Shown here: in pieces, positions 11,493 to 20,308 of the stretch
How the letters are laid out: each line of letters opens with the position of its first letter
Position numbering within the stretch: position 1 is the first letter of the stretch
Origin: Camellia lanceoleosa
Taxonomy: Eukaryota; Streptophyta; Magnoliopsida; Ericales; Theaceae
Reading direction: 5' to 3'
NCBI GenBank assembly: GCA_025200525.1
Contig: CM045763.1
Location: 62,941,018-63,005,017, forward strand
Length of the DNA stretch: 64,000 nucleotides
Notes under the pieces: model-generated
The model's input: the letters and a program-made list of their open reading frames with translations, nothing else
The model's database searches: none
Told to the model about the DNA's origin: nothing
Translations under genes and position numbers: made by a program

Positions 11493-12436
11493 AACTATTA
11501 TAATTAGCAATAAAGGGTGGGAGCTCGAAAACATTGACCCCGAATCCCCCTAAAGCCCAAAACGACGTCGTTTTGGGCTTTAAGTTTTTTTTTTTTTTTT
11601 TTCTTTCCTTCTTTTTCCATTTTCAGACTGAACCAGAGGGAGAGGGAGAGGGAGAGGGAGAGAGAGAAGAGAGGAGAGGCCCCTCCTGCCTCGCAGCCGA
11701 TCGTCGACCACTGATCGTCCTTGACACCAATCGTCGCTGACCGCCGCGATCGATCGTCGCTGACCTGCGATCGTCGACTCCGCCTCCGCCTCTGCTCCGC
11801 CCGGTTGATATGGCCCCCTCCAGTCCCCCTCACCCTCCCCCTCCCCCTCCTTCTCCTTCATCTTCGTCTTCATGGTTCTGCTGGAAGAAGAAAAAAAAAA
11901 AAAAAAAAAAAATGAATTCGGGGCATTCGGGGGAGCTCAGATTCGAGCTCCCAACCGGTACTGTATAATTAGCTACGAAAAATTTGAACTTTTGAAAACT
12001 CGACAATGATGATTGAGGAGGTGCAATTGAAAAACTAGCAGAAGCTAAAATTCTGAGAAAACACAAAAATTGAAGAAATGTAAAATTAGATAAAAAAAAA
12101 TCTATGATTGTATACATATATATATATATATACACAGAGAGAGGAGATAGAGGCGACTAACAATTTGTTACAGTTCAAATTTATCTTTTTTCTTTGATTG
12201 TGAAGCTTCGGCCTTCCGGTGACCAACTGAGAGAGAAAGAGACGCAACGACAGGGGAGACCAAAGGTGTATATTGAGATTTTTTTTGTTCTTAAAAGATA
12301 TGTACAGAAGATTTTTTTATATAATATTATAGGTATTGTTGGATATATATTATGGTCATTTTTACTTAGGATATAATTGTCATTAAATTATATTTTATTA
12401 AGTGTATGTCCTGAACTAATCAAGTGTGTAGAAATA
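11493..12436. other. Gene-free region with palindrome, GA/CT-rich and poly-A tracts
   Basis: This region has a 32-bp palindrome (11551-11582), a poly-T run, GA-rich DNA (11635-11670), CG-rich pyrimidine DNA (11700-11875), a poly-A run (11888-11911) and a (TA)n tract near 12117-12132. An 11-bp inverted repeat gggagctcgaa / ttcgagctccc (11519-11529, 11942-11952) brackets most of it and may mark a degraded element. Open frames here are low-complexity and are not called as genes. Confidence 0.5.
11551..11582. repeat. Perfect 32-bp palindrome centred on GACGTC
   Basis: The left half taaagcccaaaacgac is followed exactly by its reverse complement. The centre acgacgtcgt contains an ACGT core, the type of core bound by plant bZIP factors. 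A related imperfect motif (gcaaaacgatgtcgtcttgggg) occurs near 40343. Function is unknown. Confidence 0.9.
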
Positions 12437-12728
12437 TAATTTTTCAAATACACCCCTTGAGGTTTGTTTAAAGTATTAATTGCCCCTTGTGATTTAAAAA
12501 TTACAAATACCCCTTTGTCACAATTTTTTATTTAACAGAGTTAACTAAAAAAATGAAATTCATAATTCTCTCTTATAAAATAACAAAATTACTTAAATTA
12601 TTAATAAAAAGGACGATTTATTATGAAATTAGAAATCTAGGAAGGTGAAATGTAATTTTCAAAATTAGAGAGAGTGATTCGTATTTTAATCAAATTTCAA
12701 GAATTTATTTGTAATTTACTCAATTTTT
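12437..12728. mobile_element. Fold-back MITE related to 5237-5580 and 57254-57506
   Basis: The left arm has tttttcaaatacaccccttgaggtttg and a second 'attacaaatacccc' unit. The reverse complement of the right end gives attgagtaaattacaaataaattcttg. The arms are diverged and the element is non-coding. Confidence 0.5.
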
Positions 12729-12758
12729 TTAAAGCATATTATTAAGAGAAATTATTTA

Positions 12759-13042
12759 CTCCTTCCGTCCCAAAATATTAGTCTCTTATTCTATTTTTCA
12801 TTATCTCAAAATATTAGTCTATCTTCAAAAATTAAGTACAAAAATAATATAAATTTTTTATTTTGCCATTCTTTCAAATTAATAAACAATATAAAAAGTA
12901 CAATTATAATATTGATATTCTCAAAAAATATACTATCAAAAGGATAATTTTAAAAAATTAATTTTTTTCAAATGTAATAATTATATTATTAAAAAAAAAC
13001 TTAAATTTCTTAAAAAAAATCATTATTTTAGGACGAAAGAAT
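12759..13042. mobile_element. Stowaway-like MITE (Tc1/mariner), degraded
   Basis: The left terminus CTCCTTCCGTCCCAAAATATT after a TA matches the well-known Stowaway consensus CTCCCTCCGTCCC. The right end, read in reverse, gives TCTTTCGTCCTAAAATAATG, a decayed partner, followed by TA. The length of about 284 bp and lack of coding capacity fit the class. Similar words (attaagagaaattattta) flank the element at 12741 and 13176. Confidence 0.75.
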
Positions 13043-13044
13043 AT

Positions 13045-15330
13045 ATAAAAAAATAGAAAGTCCAGTCATAAGTCGTCGCCAGCCAAGTCAGTCATAACTT
13101 GAGTCTTCGCCGGCAGGTAGAATGTCACATCGTCACATCACATCATGGGCAATTAAATTTTCTTTTTAAACATATGATTAAGAGAAATTATTTATTAAAA
13201 AAATACAAATTTTATTATATTTGAATTACACACATTACAAAATAAGTTAAGCTCTCATCTAACTTTCTCAAAATTCTATACAATATTTTTTTTTTATAAT
13301 TTTTTAAAATTTTCTAACATTATTGGTGTTTGTAATTGTTATAGAAAAAAATTATTCTAATAATGAAATTTTTCTCTAACCAAACCTAATGAATTGTAAT
13401 AATAATAAAAAAAAAGACCATCTATTGAAATTATAGAAAGTTGGAGAAATTTCACAGAAAAAAAATATTGTAATAGTGATTTTAATTCTAGTAAATTTAG
13501 ATAGTAAAATTTCGTCAACCAAATCTATTGAATTGCTGAAAACCAAAAAAAAAAAATAAAAATAAAATCATCTACTGAAATTATAGAAAGTCAGAGAAAT
13601 TTCACTAACTAAATCTAATAAAATTGCAAAAAAAAAAAAAAAAAAAAGATAAAATCACTGAAAGTCAAAGAAATTTTACTAACTAAATACACTAAACTTG
13701 GAGAAAATTAGAAATTCAACTAACTAATTTCATTCAGACTTATACAAAAATCTATTTTTACATCATTATAACAAACAATATCTATTAAACAATAATACAA
13801 AAATCAAATAGGAGAGAGAGAGAAGAGAAAAAAAAAAAAAAAAAAAAAGGTGACAAGTGAAGTTGGCGACGACCAGGTCATTGGTGGCTGTAAACAACGA
13901 ATAAAGGTTCGGATTTCACTAGTGGTTACGAACAACAGTGACACAATTAAAATCTATAAAATTGTTACAAGCGGTGAGAATTATTTGGAGTGTTGAGAAT
14001 AATAGCAGCAAAGATAGATGTGGTTAAAGGCAACAATGACAGTGGAGGTGGATTCCATTGAAGGCGATAGCAATTAACGGTGGTTATAGTTGAAGAACTC
14101 GTCCATTGTAGAGAGAGAGAGAGAGAGAGAGAAAATCTACACAAAAATATTGAAAAATTAGGGTTATTTGAAAAATTAAGGTTATAAGTTGCAAGATCAT
14201 TTTGTACTATTGATGTCAAAAATTATCCTTATCTTTCTAGAATTTGAATATTTAGAGCATTTCAAACTTACTAGGCATATATGCTTGTTAGTTGAAATGC
14301 CTAGTATAATTTACTTTTTTTAACTTCAATGCACTAGGTATATAAGTAGGTATTTTAACTCAACTCCCATTTACTAGATACATATAGCTAGCCTTCAAAG
14401 GCTCAGCAAAATATATTTAATCATTAGGATCATTTTCCTCCATCTTTATTGTTAATGTAAAATTCTATAAAGTAAATAATATTTGAATAAATAGCTAAAA
14501 TAAAGAGTATGATTAGAATATAAACATGAAACAATTGATAGGCAAAATAAAATATATACCTTATAGTAATGTTTAGCATTAGAGATGCTCTTAGGGACTT
14601 TTACTAGTAACCATACTTATAACACATAAACAAGTGATTTGATTAAAATGTCTTTATATTTTAATTGTGTTAATTAAGTGCCCAAACTTATTTAAAGCTA
14701 GTTTGGGATGTGGGTTGACTTTTAATTTTTTTGACTTTTTGACTATTTTAGTCTAAAGCTAAAAAGTCTCGTTTGAAATAGGTTTTTTTTGACATTTTTG
14801 ACTTTTATGAGAGAAAAAATAAAATGATTATAGGTTGCATGTGACATTTTGTCCTATTTGGCTAAAGAGTGTTGCTATTAGTACTTCATAAATTATTTTG
14901 GACCCTCCAATTTTTAACTTTTTTTTATTACAATAATAACCTCAAATAAAATTACTAAAAAAGGACATCATTAATTTTGGGACACTACATCTCACAATTA
15001 AACCTACATACCCACCACTATATCATGAATTAAGATTTATACTCACCTCTATCACCACCCATCCATCTTCCCAAAATCTCACATTCAAAACCTACTTAAC
15101 CTCAAAACGTTGAAAATCCTTTGGCGGCAATATTCCGACGGTAACAGTAGCAATCATTTGACTATCCACACTTTTCCAGCAATGACAATGAGTGTAAATT
15201 TTTCTAGTAACCACAACTTCATAAGACAAAAGAAGTACAACAATAAAAGCTTAGAGGAAATTCATAGTTTTGATGTTGTTCTTAACTTAGAGGAGATTGG
15301 TTTCTTAAAAAAATGAAAAAAATAATAAAA
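13045..15330. other. Gene-free AT-rich region with repeats
   Basis: This region contains repeated blocks of 'ttatagaaagt..gagaaatttcac' at 13400-13690, poly-A tracts, a (GA)n tract at 14108-14132, a possible MITE at about 14250-14595 whose ends carry tagagcatttc and agagatgctctta, and at 14690-14870 a copy of the dispersed gagagaaaaa..tgacatttt repeat. No coding sequence is supported. The 84-aa frame at 13965-14219 and the 68-aa frame at 15110-15316 look like chance. Confidence 0.55.
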
Positions 15331-15338
15331 TTTGTTCA

Positions 15339-15765
15339 TCATTTTTTCGTTACTGAACTCCCGAACATATGACCGAAATTCGAGAACATAGGCCCTAACA
15401 TTGTTTATTTGTTCAAGAAGGCATTTCTGAACAAATAAGTAATGTTTGAGAATGTAGATCCAAACATGAAAATTCCTTAACATATTGAATGGTCAAAATT
15501 GCTAACGCTTGTAGAAATTTTCATTTTTTCAAGTTCGGGAATACATGCCCGAATATTACTTATTTGTTCGGGAAGTCATTCTCAAACAAATAAGTAATGT
15601 TCGAGAATGCAGGTTCGAACATGAAAATTTCTTAACATATTGAATGGTCAGAATTGTTAATGTCTGTAAAAGTTTTCATTTTTTCAAGTTCAGGAATATA
15701 AGCCCGAACATGGAAATTTCTTAATATATTAAAGGTCAAAATTTTTAACACTTACAGAAATTATC
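15339..15765. repeat. Tandem repeat, 155-182-bp unit, about 2.5 copies
   Basis: The marker tcattttttc recurs at 15339, 15521 and 15676 (spacings 182 and 155). Each unit holds ttcgggaa..atgcccgaa-type inverted words, 'acttatttgttc', 'gaacatgaaaattycttaacatattgaatggtca' and a variable short stretch. The last unit is shorter. It ends about 135 bases before the pararetrovirus homology begins. Its origin is unknown. Confidence 0.75.
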
Positions 15766-15900
15766 GGAAGTAGCCCAAATCTATTATCAGATTCAAAAGT
15801 TATTCCTTTATCACATAGTTTTGATAATATTGCTGCGTAATTTTTTGCTGAACTTACAATTTTATAATATCTACCAATAAAACCAACCAAACCAATAAGT

Positions 15901-16108
15901 TAAGATGGAGGAGGATTCCTCCTGGCGCGAGCCACAATTCTTGGATCACTCACGGATTTACGCTATCTACGATCACACTCGGTTATACGAGCAGCAATAT
16001 ATGGTTGGGTATAGTAATCTACAGGTGTATTAAGATAATGATTTTTCTGGTTTTTCCAAAATTCTAAAAGCCACAGATACTGTTCAAGAGCATCTACAGA
16101 GGGCATAC
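15901..16108 (-). pseudogene. Broken copy of the caulimovirid leader ORF (minus arm)
   Basis: This is the inverted counterpart of the plus-strand small ORF at 19768-19983. Homology is excellent near 15985-16108, then becomes patchy with many small changes down to 15901, where it stops. The changes shift the frame, so no protein is made from this copy. Sequence from 15765 to 15900 is not shared with the other arm. Confidence 0.7.
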
Positions 16109-16149
16109 ATAAGAACACTCAATTTTTTATTGAGGAAGTAGGAATATTT

Positions 16150-16480
16150 TACACGAGAGAGGAGGGAGGAGGAAAATATTACAAAAGGGAAATAAAACTT
16201 AAAACTAATTCTGACTCTTCTGCCTCAACAAGGGTGAGGGCATGCCCTTTTATATTACAAATGCTGATAAAAGAGGGGACAGGTGTTACATTTTGACTCG
16301 ACCGACGATATTACACCTTATCCTATCTGCTGATGTCATGCATGACGTGTGCTGATATTATTATGACTCGGATAATGGAAATCTGCTTTTTGCAAAGTCC
16401 TTTGTCCTGATCTGCCGACACTCAATCATGTCGTTTGCCCTTTCGGTTGCTTTTGGCGAGTTTCTCTGTGAGGACATCTG
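16150..16480 (-). promoter_or_regulatory. Caulimovirid promoter-like region, minus arm
   Basis: Inverted copy of 19455-19760. In viral sense it carries the CATGACATCAGCA/CACGTCATGCATGAC region (as-1-like TGACG words), a TATA-like taatataaaa and the leader pyrimidine tract. Near-identity with the other arm is clear by eye; one visible difference is an aagagggga/agatgggac change just before the TATA region. Confidence 0.6.
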
Positions 16481-16524
16481 TCATAGCATCCCAAAAATCA
16501 CCAAAGTGGGTGTCATTGTCGTCA

Positions 16525-17709
16525 TCATCGGGTAGTTAGCTTTCTCCAGCTAACACGTGTTAATTTGGATCGATCTCTGGTTCGGATGAGTGGTTGGTTC
16601 GACCTCATGGAGATGTCATCTTCTGGAGGTATAGTTTGGAGAAACTGTTCTTTGAGATAATTCATGCTTTTGATAATAATCTCATGTTCAGATAAATCTG
16701 GATACTGATGACGTAATTCCTTTTGAATTTGGATAATCGGATTATGTGATAATGCTGGTAAGGCAGCAACAGCTGGTGGTTTGACTGTTTCTCTACATGC
16801 CTGGGCATGTTCCTGGATTTTAGTAACGGTTTCTGCAATAATCGGGTTCATGCCTTTATCCCACCATTTGACAAAGAAAATGCGTTTCAGGCGGGGTACT
16901 TTATTCTGGTAATCGCAGGCAAAATCCCACTTCCATATCCAAGGGATACTGAATCGGATTGAAAAATGCACTAATGATTTACTGATTGACAAATCTCTGT
17001 TTTTGTTGAGATAAGCATAAGCCTTAGAATAGGCATAATGCCAATCATTATATGCATGTCGGATTTCTTCTGGTAAGATGTCAAGAGATAACCCAAATTT
17101 ATCCCACCACACGAGGAACCAATTTGGGACATCGTGTTTAAGGACATCAGGGCAAACCCGGATAAACCAAGAATGGGATCGGATAGGATTCTGATAGTAA
17201 AACACCTGGGTAAAAGCATCAATATAATCCCAGTAGGTGTATTTGGTCTGTTTGTTACGAAGATCAAGATCCCGTAAGGTATGCGGATGAATACCCCAAT
17301 TAGCAATAGGCATAACATTGCGGATGGTAATTTTGCTAAATGAGATGGGACTGGTAGATTTATTCGGATCATGAAGATGATGCTTGAATTCACAAGCTCC
17401 TGTTTCGGTTAGAATTTGTTCATAAATATAACGGTACTGGTCAAAATGTGGTGGTGACTGTTGAGTAGTAAGATAGCGCTTTTTAAGCTCCCATGGATCT
17501 TGTATCCATTGTTCATCGGCTGAATCAATCCAGAGAACTGTTTCCTCTGTAATACTGTTAGGAGTATACGGATCTTCGGTTTTCAGAAGTATATCCTTGG
17601 CGGATTCAGTACTGGTTTGTCCTCGTGAGAGAACTGGGTATTCTGTTTCATAACGAGGGGTGTGACCACCACGGCCACGCCCACGGCCTCTATGGGCCCT
17701 GCTGGTCAT
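16525..17709 (-). CDS. Caulimovirid late ORF of unknown function (394 aa), minus arm
   Basis: The ORF starts at an ATG at 17709 that overlaps the end of the RNase H frame by about 20 bases. Residues 8-15 form an RGRGRGRGG-type arginine-glycine box, typical of RNA binding. The middle (residues 131-330) is rich in Trp and Tyr. The plus-strand copy (18549-19454) matches from residue 130 onward. The C-terminus differs: here small changes near 16545-16610 shift the frame and give a shorter tail, while the other copy ends in an acidic and then basic tail. By position it could be the transactivator/inclusion-body counterpart, but no motif proves this. It was probably a viral gene; expression today is unknown. 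Confidence 0.6.
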   Translation of the reverse strand: MTSRAHRGRGRGRGGHTPRYETEYPVLSRGQTSTESAKDILLKTEDPYTPNSITEETVLWIDSADEQWIQDPWELKKRYLTTQQSPPHFDQYRYIYEQILTETGACEFKHHLHDPNKSTSPISFSKITIRNVMPIANWGIHPHTLRDLDLRNKQTKYTYWDYIDAFTQVFYYQNPIRSHSWFIRVCPDVLKHDVPNWFLVWWDKFGLSLDILPEEIRHAYNDWHYAYSKAYAYLNKNRDLSISKSLVHFSIRFSIPWIWKWDFACDYQNKVPRLKRIFFVKWWDKGMNPIIAETVTKIQEHAQACRETVKPPAVAALPALSHNPIIQIQKELRHQYPDLSEHEIIIKSMNYLKEQFLQTIPPEDDISMRSNQPLIRTRDRSKLTRVSWRKLTTR

Positions 17710-18332
17710 GCTCCTTTGCAGGAGCGGATTGCTGTAAATATTCCCTGGTTAAAAAATTAGGCAAAGAATTATTTTCACCTTTGATATGTTCAATATCAAA
17801 ATCAAAATTAGATAAATAACTTTGCCATGTCAGGAATATCTGTTTAGATGTTAAATTTTTTACATCTTTTTTAAAAATCTGTTTTGCCGCAGAGCAATCA
17901 ACTCTGATTAGAAAATGCTGGTTTAAAAGATCATCCTGAAATTTTAAAACACATTTAACAATGGCTAAGCATTCCTGTTTAATAGTAGGATAATTTAAAG
18001 CGGCTTTATTCCAAAGGCCAGAATGGAATCTTAACAGTTCTTCCTTCTGTGTTTTGGGATTAAGCTGTTTTAAAATACCACCAAATCCTTCATTGGAAGC
18101 ATCAGTTTCAACAATTTTTTTCCAATTGGGATTAGGTAACTGTAAACATGGTAACTGTTTGACGTTAGCTTTTATTTTTTGTACAGCTGCTGTATGTTCT
18201 GCACTCCAGGGGGGAGGATTTTTGCGAAGTCTGGTGAACAAAATACTGCAATCAGATGCAACATTAGGATAATAATCACGGATGTAATTAAGACTTCCTA
18301 AGAATCTTTATAATTGAGTTTTGTCCTTAATT
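17690..18332 (-). pseudogene. Caulimovirid reverse transcriptase end and RNase H (minus arm)
   Basis: The open frame 18241-17690 begins inside the RT connection (LFTRLRKNPPPWS) and contains the RNase H signature VETDASNEGFGGIL, an AALNYPTIKQECLAIV motif with the second acidic residue, FLIRVDCSAAKQI with the third, and a closing NFLTREYL. Upstream, to 18332, the RT end is readable but a stop interrupts it. The catalytic palm of RT is not present anywhere in the window. This arm therefore comes from a genome form that kept the polymerase, unlike the plus-strand arm. Confidence 0.85.
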
Positions 18333-18571
18333 TCAAAATATCTTTTATGATTAAACCCGATTTTATTATTAAAGATGCTATTGCTTTAGTCGATAGTGGA
18401 GCCGATATGAATTGTATCCAAGAAGGTATTGTTCCTACCAGATATTTTGAAAAGACTACTCAGAGTTTAACCAGTGCAAGTGGCAATTCTATGCAGATCA
18501 GGTATAAAATACCAGAAGCTTATATCTGTAACAATGATCTCTGTCTTCCGCAATGTTATGCCTATTGCTAA
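18333..18571 (+). pseudogene. Caulimovirid protease fragment fused to late ORF (first copy)
   Basis: The frame has IALVDSGADMNCIQ, the DSGA aspartic protease active site. It runs to NDLCLPQ and then enters the late ORF in the wrong frame, stopping at 18571. The same junction appears at 24262, so the deletion predates duplication or insertion. The polymerase and the first 130 residues of the late ORF are missing at the junction. Confidence 0.8.
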
Positions 18572-19454
18572 TTGGGGTATTCATCCGCATACCTTACGGG
18601 ATCTTGATCTTCGTAACAAACAGACCAAATACACCTACTGGGATTATATTGATGCTTTTACCCAGGTGTTTTACTATCAGAATCCTATCCGATCCCATTC
18701 TTGGTTTATCCGGGTTTGCCCTGATGTCCTTAAACACGATGTCCCAAATTGGTTCCTCGTGTGGTGGGATAAATTTGGGTTATCTCTTGACATCTTACCA
18801 GAAGAAATCCGACATGCATATAATGATTGGCATTATGCCTATTCTAAGGCTTATGCTTATCTCAACAAAAACAGAGATTTGTCAATCAGTAAATCATTAG
18901 TGCATTTTTCAATCCGATTCAGTATCCCTTGGATATGGAAGTGGGATTTTGCCTGCGATTACCAGAATAAAGTACCCCGCCTGAAACGCATTTTCTTTGT
19001 CAAATGGTGGGATAAAGGCATGAACCCGATTATTGCAGAAACCGTTACTAAAATCCAGGAACATGCCCAGGCATGTAGAGAAACAGTCAAACCACCAGCT
19101 GTTGCTTCCTTACCAGCATTATCACATAATCCGATTATCCAAATTCAAAAGGAATTACGTAATCAGTATCCAGATTTATCTGAACATGAGATTATTATCA
19201 AAAGCATGAATTATCTCAAAGAACAGTTTCTCCAAACTATACCTCCAGAAGATGACATCTCCATGAGGTCAGGAACCAGTCAGCCCTCATCCGAACCAGA
19301 TGCTGATCCAGCCGAACACGTGTTAGCTGGAGAAAGCCAACTACCCGATGATGACGACAATGACACCCACTTTGGTGATTTTTGGGATGCTATGACAGAT
19401 GTCCTCACAGAGAAACTCGCCAAAAGCAACCGAAAGGGCAAACGACATGATTGA
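18549..19454 (+). pseudogene. Caulimovirid late ORF, N-terminally truncated (plus arm)
   Basis: The sequence matches residues 130 onward of the minus-arm ORF and keeps a long open frame to 19454. The first in-frame ATG in the homologous part is at 18558. The tail after ISMRS is longer than in the minus copy and contains an acidic DDDDND stretch and a basic KSNRKGKRHD end, probably the original C-terminus. The arginine-glycine box is lost with the deletion. Confidence 0.7.
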
Positions 19455-19767
19455 GTGTCGGCAGATCAGGACAAAGGACTTTGCAAAAAGCAGATTTCCA
19501 TTATCCGAGTCATAATAATATCAGCACACGTCATGCATGACATCAGCAGATAGGATAAGGTGTAATATCGTCGGTCGAGTCAAAATGTAACACCTGTCCC
19601 ATCTTTTATCAGCATTTGTAATATAAAAGCGCATGCCCTCACCCTTGTTGAGGCAGAAGAGTCAGAATTAGTTTTAAGTTTTATTTCCCTTTTGTAATAT
19701 TTTCCTCCTCCCTCCTCTCTCGTGTAAAATATTCCTACTTCCTCAATAAAATTGAGTGTTCTTATGT
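19455..19767 (+). promoter_or_regulatory. Caulimovirid pregenomic RNA promoter and poly(A) signal
   Basis: The region has as-1-like words (cacgtcatgcatgacatca at 19527-19545), a TATA box tataaaa at 19622-19628, a CT-rich leader (tcctcctccctcctctct) and AATAAA at 19745-19750. A TATA box followed about 120 bases later by a poly(A) signal matches the terminally redundant transcript layout of caulimovirids. Promoter activity in the plant is inferred only. Confidence 0.65.
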
Positions 19768-19983
19768 ATGCCCTCTGTAGATGCTCTTGAACAGTATCTG
19801 TGGCTTTTAGAATTTTGGAAAAACCAGAAAAATCATTATCTTAATACACCTGTAGATTACTATACCCAACCATATATTGCTGCTCGTATAACCGAGTGTG
19901 ATCAGCGTATAGCAGAAATCCAGGAGCTGATCCAAGAACAGGTTGTGGCCTGGGCGGCCAGGAGGAATCCTCCTCCATCTTAA
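19768..19983 (+). CDS. Small caulimovirid leader ORF (71 aa)
   Basis: ATG at 19768 (MPSVDALEQ) is the first true start after the poly(A) signal. The peptide is hydrophilic with aromatic residues, ends in NPPPS, and has no recognised domain. A consensus splice donor, aacaGTAAGTat, follows directly at 19987-19993, which could allow the leader to be spliced. The minus arm carries a broken copy. Small leader ORFs before the main genes are common in the family; a function is not known. Confidence 0.45.
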   Translation: MPSVDALEQYLWLLEFWKNQKNHYLNTPVDYYTQPYIAARITECDQRIAEIQELIQEQVVAWAARRNPPPS

Positions 19984-20227
19984 CAGTAAGTATATGAGAT
20001 CATATATGTTATAATTTGTTTTCTTTATACCTGTATTATGTATGTATTTATTCCTGGATTTGTGCTAATGTAAGGTTAATTAATTGGTAAAGTTTGAGGT
20101 TAGTGGGACGTCATCCAAGTCGCGTTAGGTTAGGTCAATTGCAGAGTGCGTGAGGACCGTTGATGCCTGTAAATCGTTGACAGACGTGCTAATCATTTCA
20201 AGCCAACCCTTTAGTGAGCACCTTTAT

Positions 20228-20240
20228 TGGTATCAGAGCC
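20228..20240 (+). other. Caulimovirid primer binding site (initiator Met tRNA)
   Basis: TGGTATCAGAGCC lies in the leader about 70 bases before the movement protein ATG. Complementarity to initiator-Met tRNA primes minus-strand DNA synthesis in this family and defines nucleotide 1 of the genome by convention. Confidence 0.85.
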
Positions 20241-20308
20241 ATGTTTAAGTATTAAACATAATACTAGTATAAATTAAATAAATTATACATATATGATCAC
20301 TATACATC

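Noticed and set aside
11504..11915. Several open frames of 64-109 aa on both strands
   Set aside because: They are translations of GA/CT-rich and poly-A low-complexity DNA, overlap each other on both strands and have no domain.
16971..17393. 140-aa minus frame, repeated at 18553-18900 on the plus strand
   Set aside because: Alternative frame of the late ORF in both arms; its duplication only reflects the inverted repeat.
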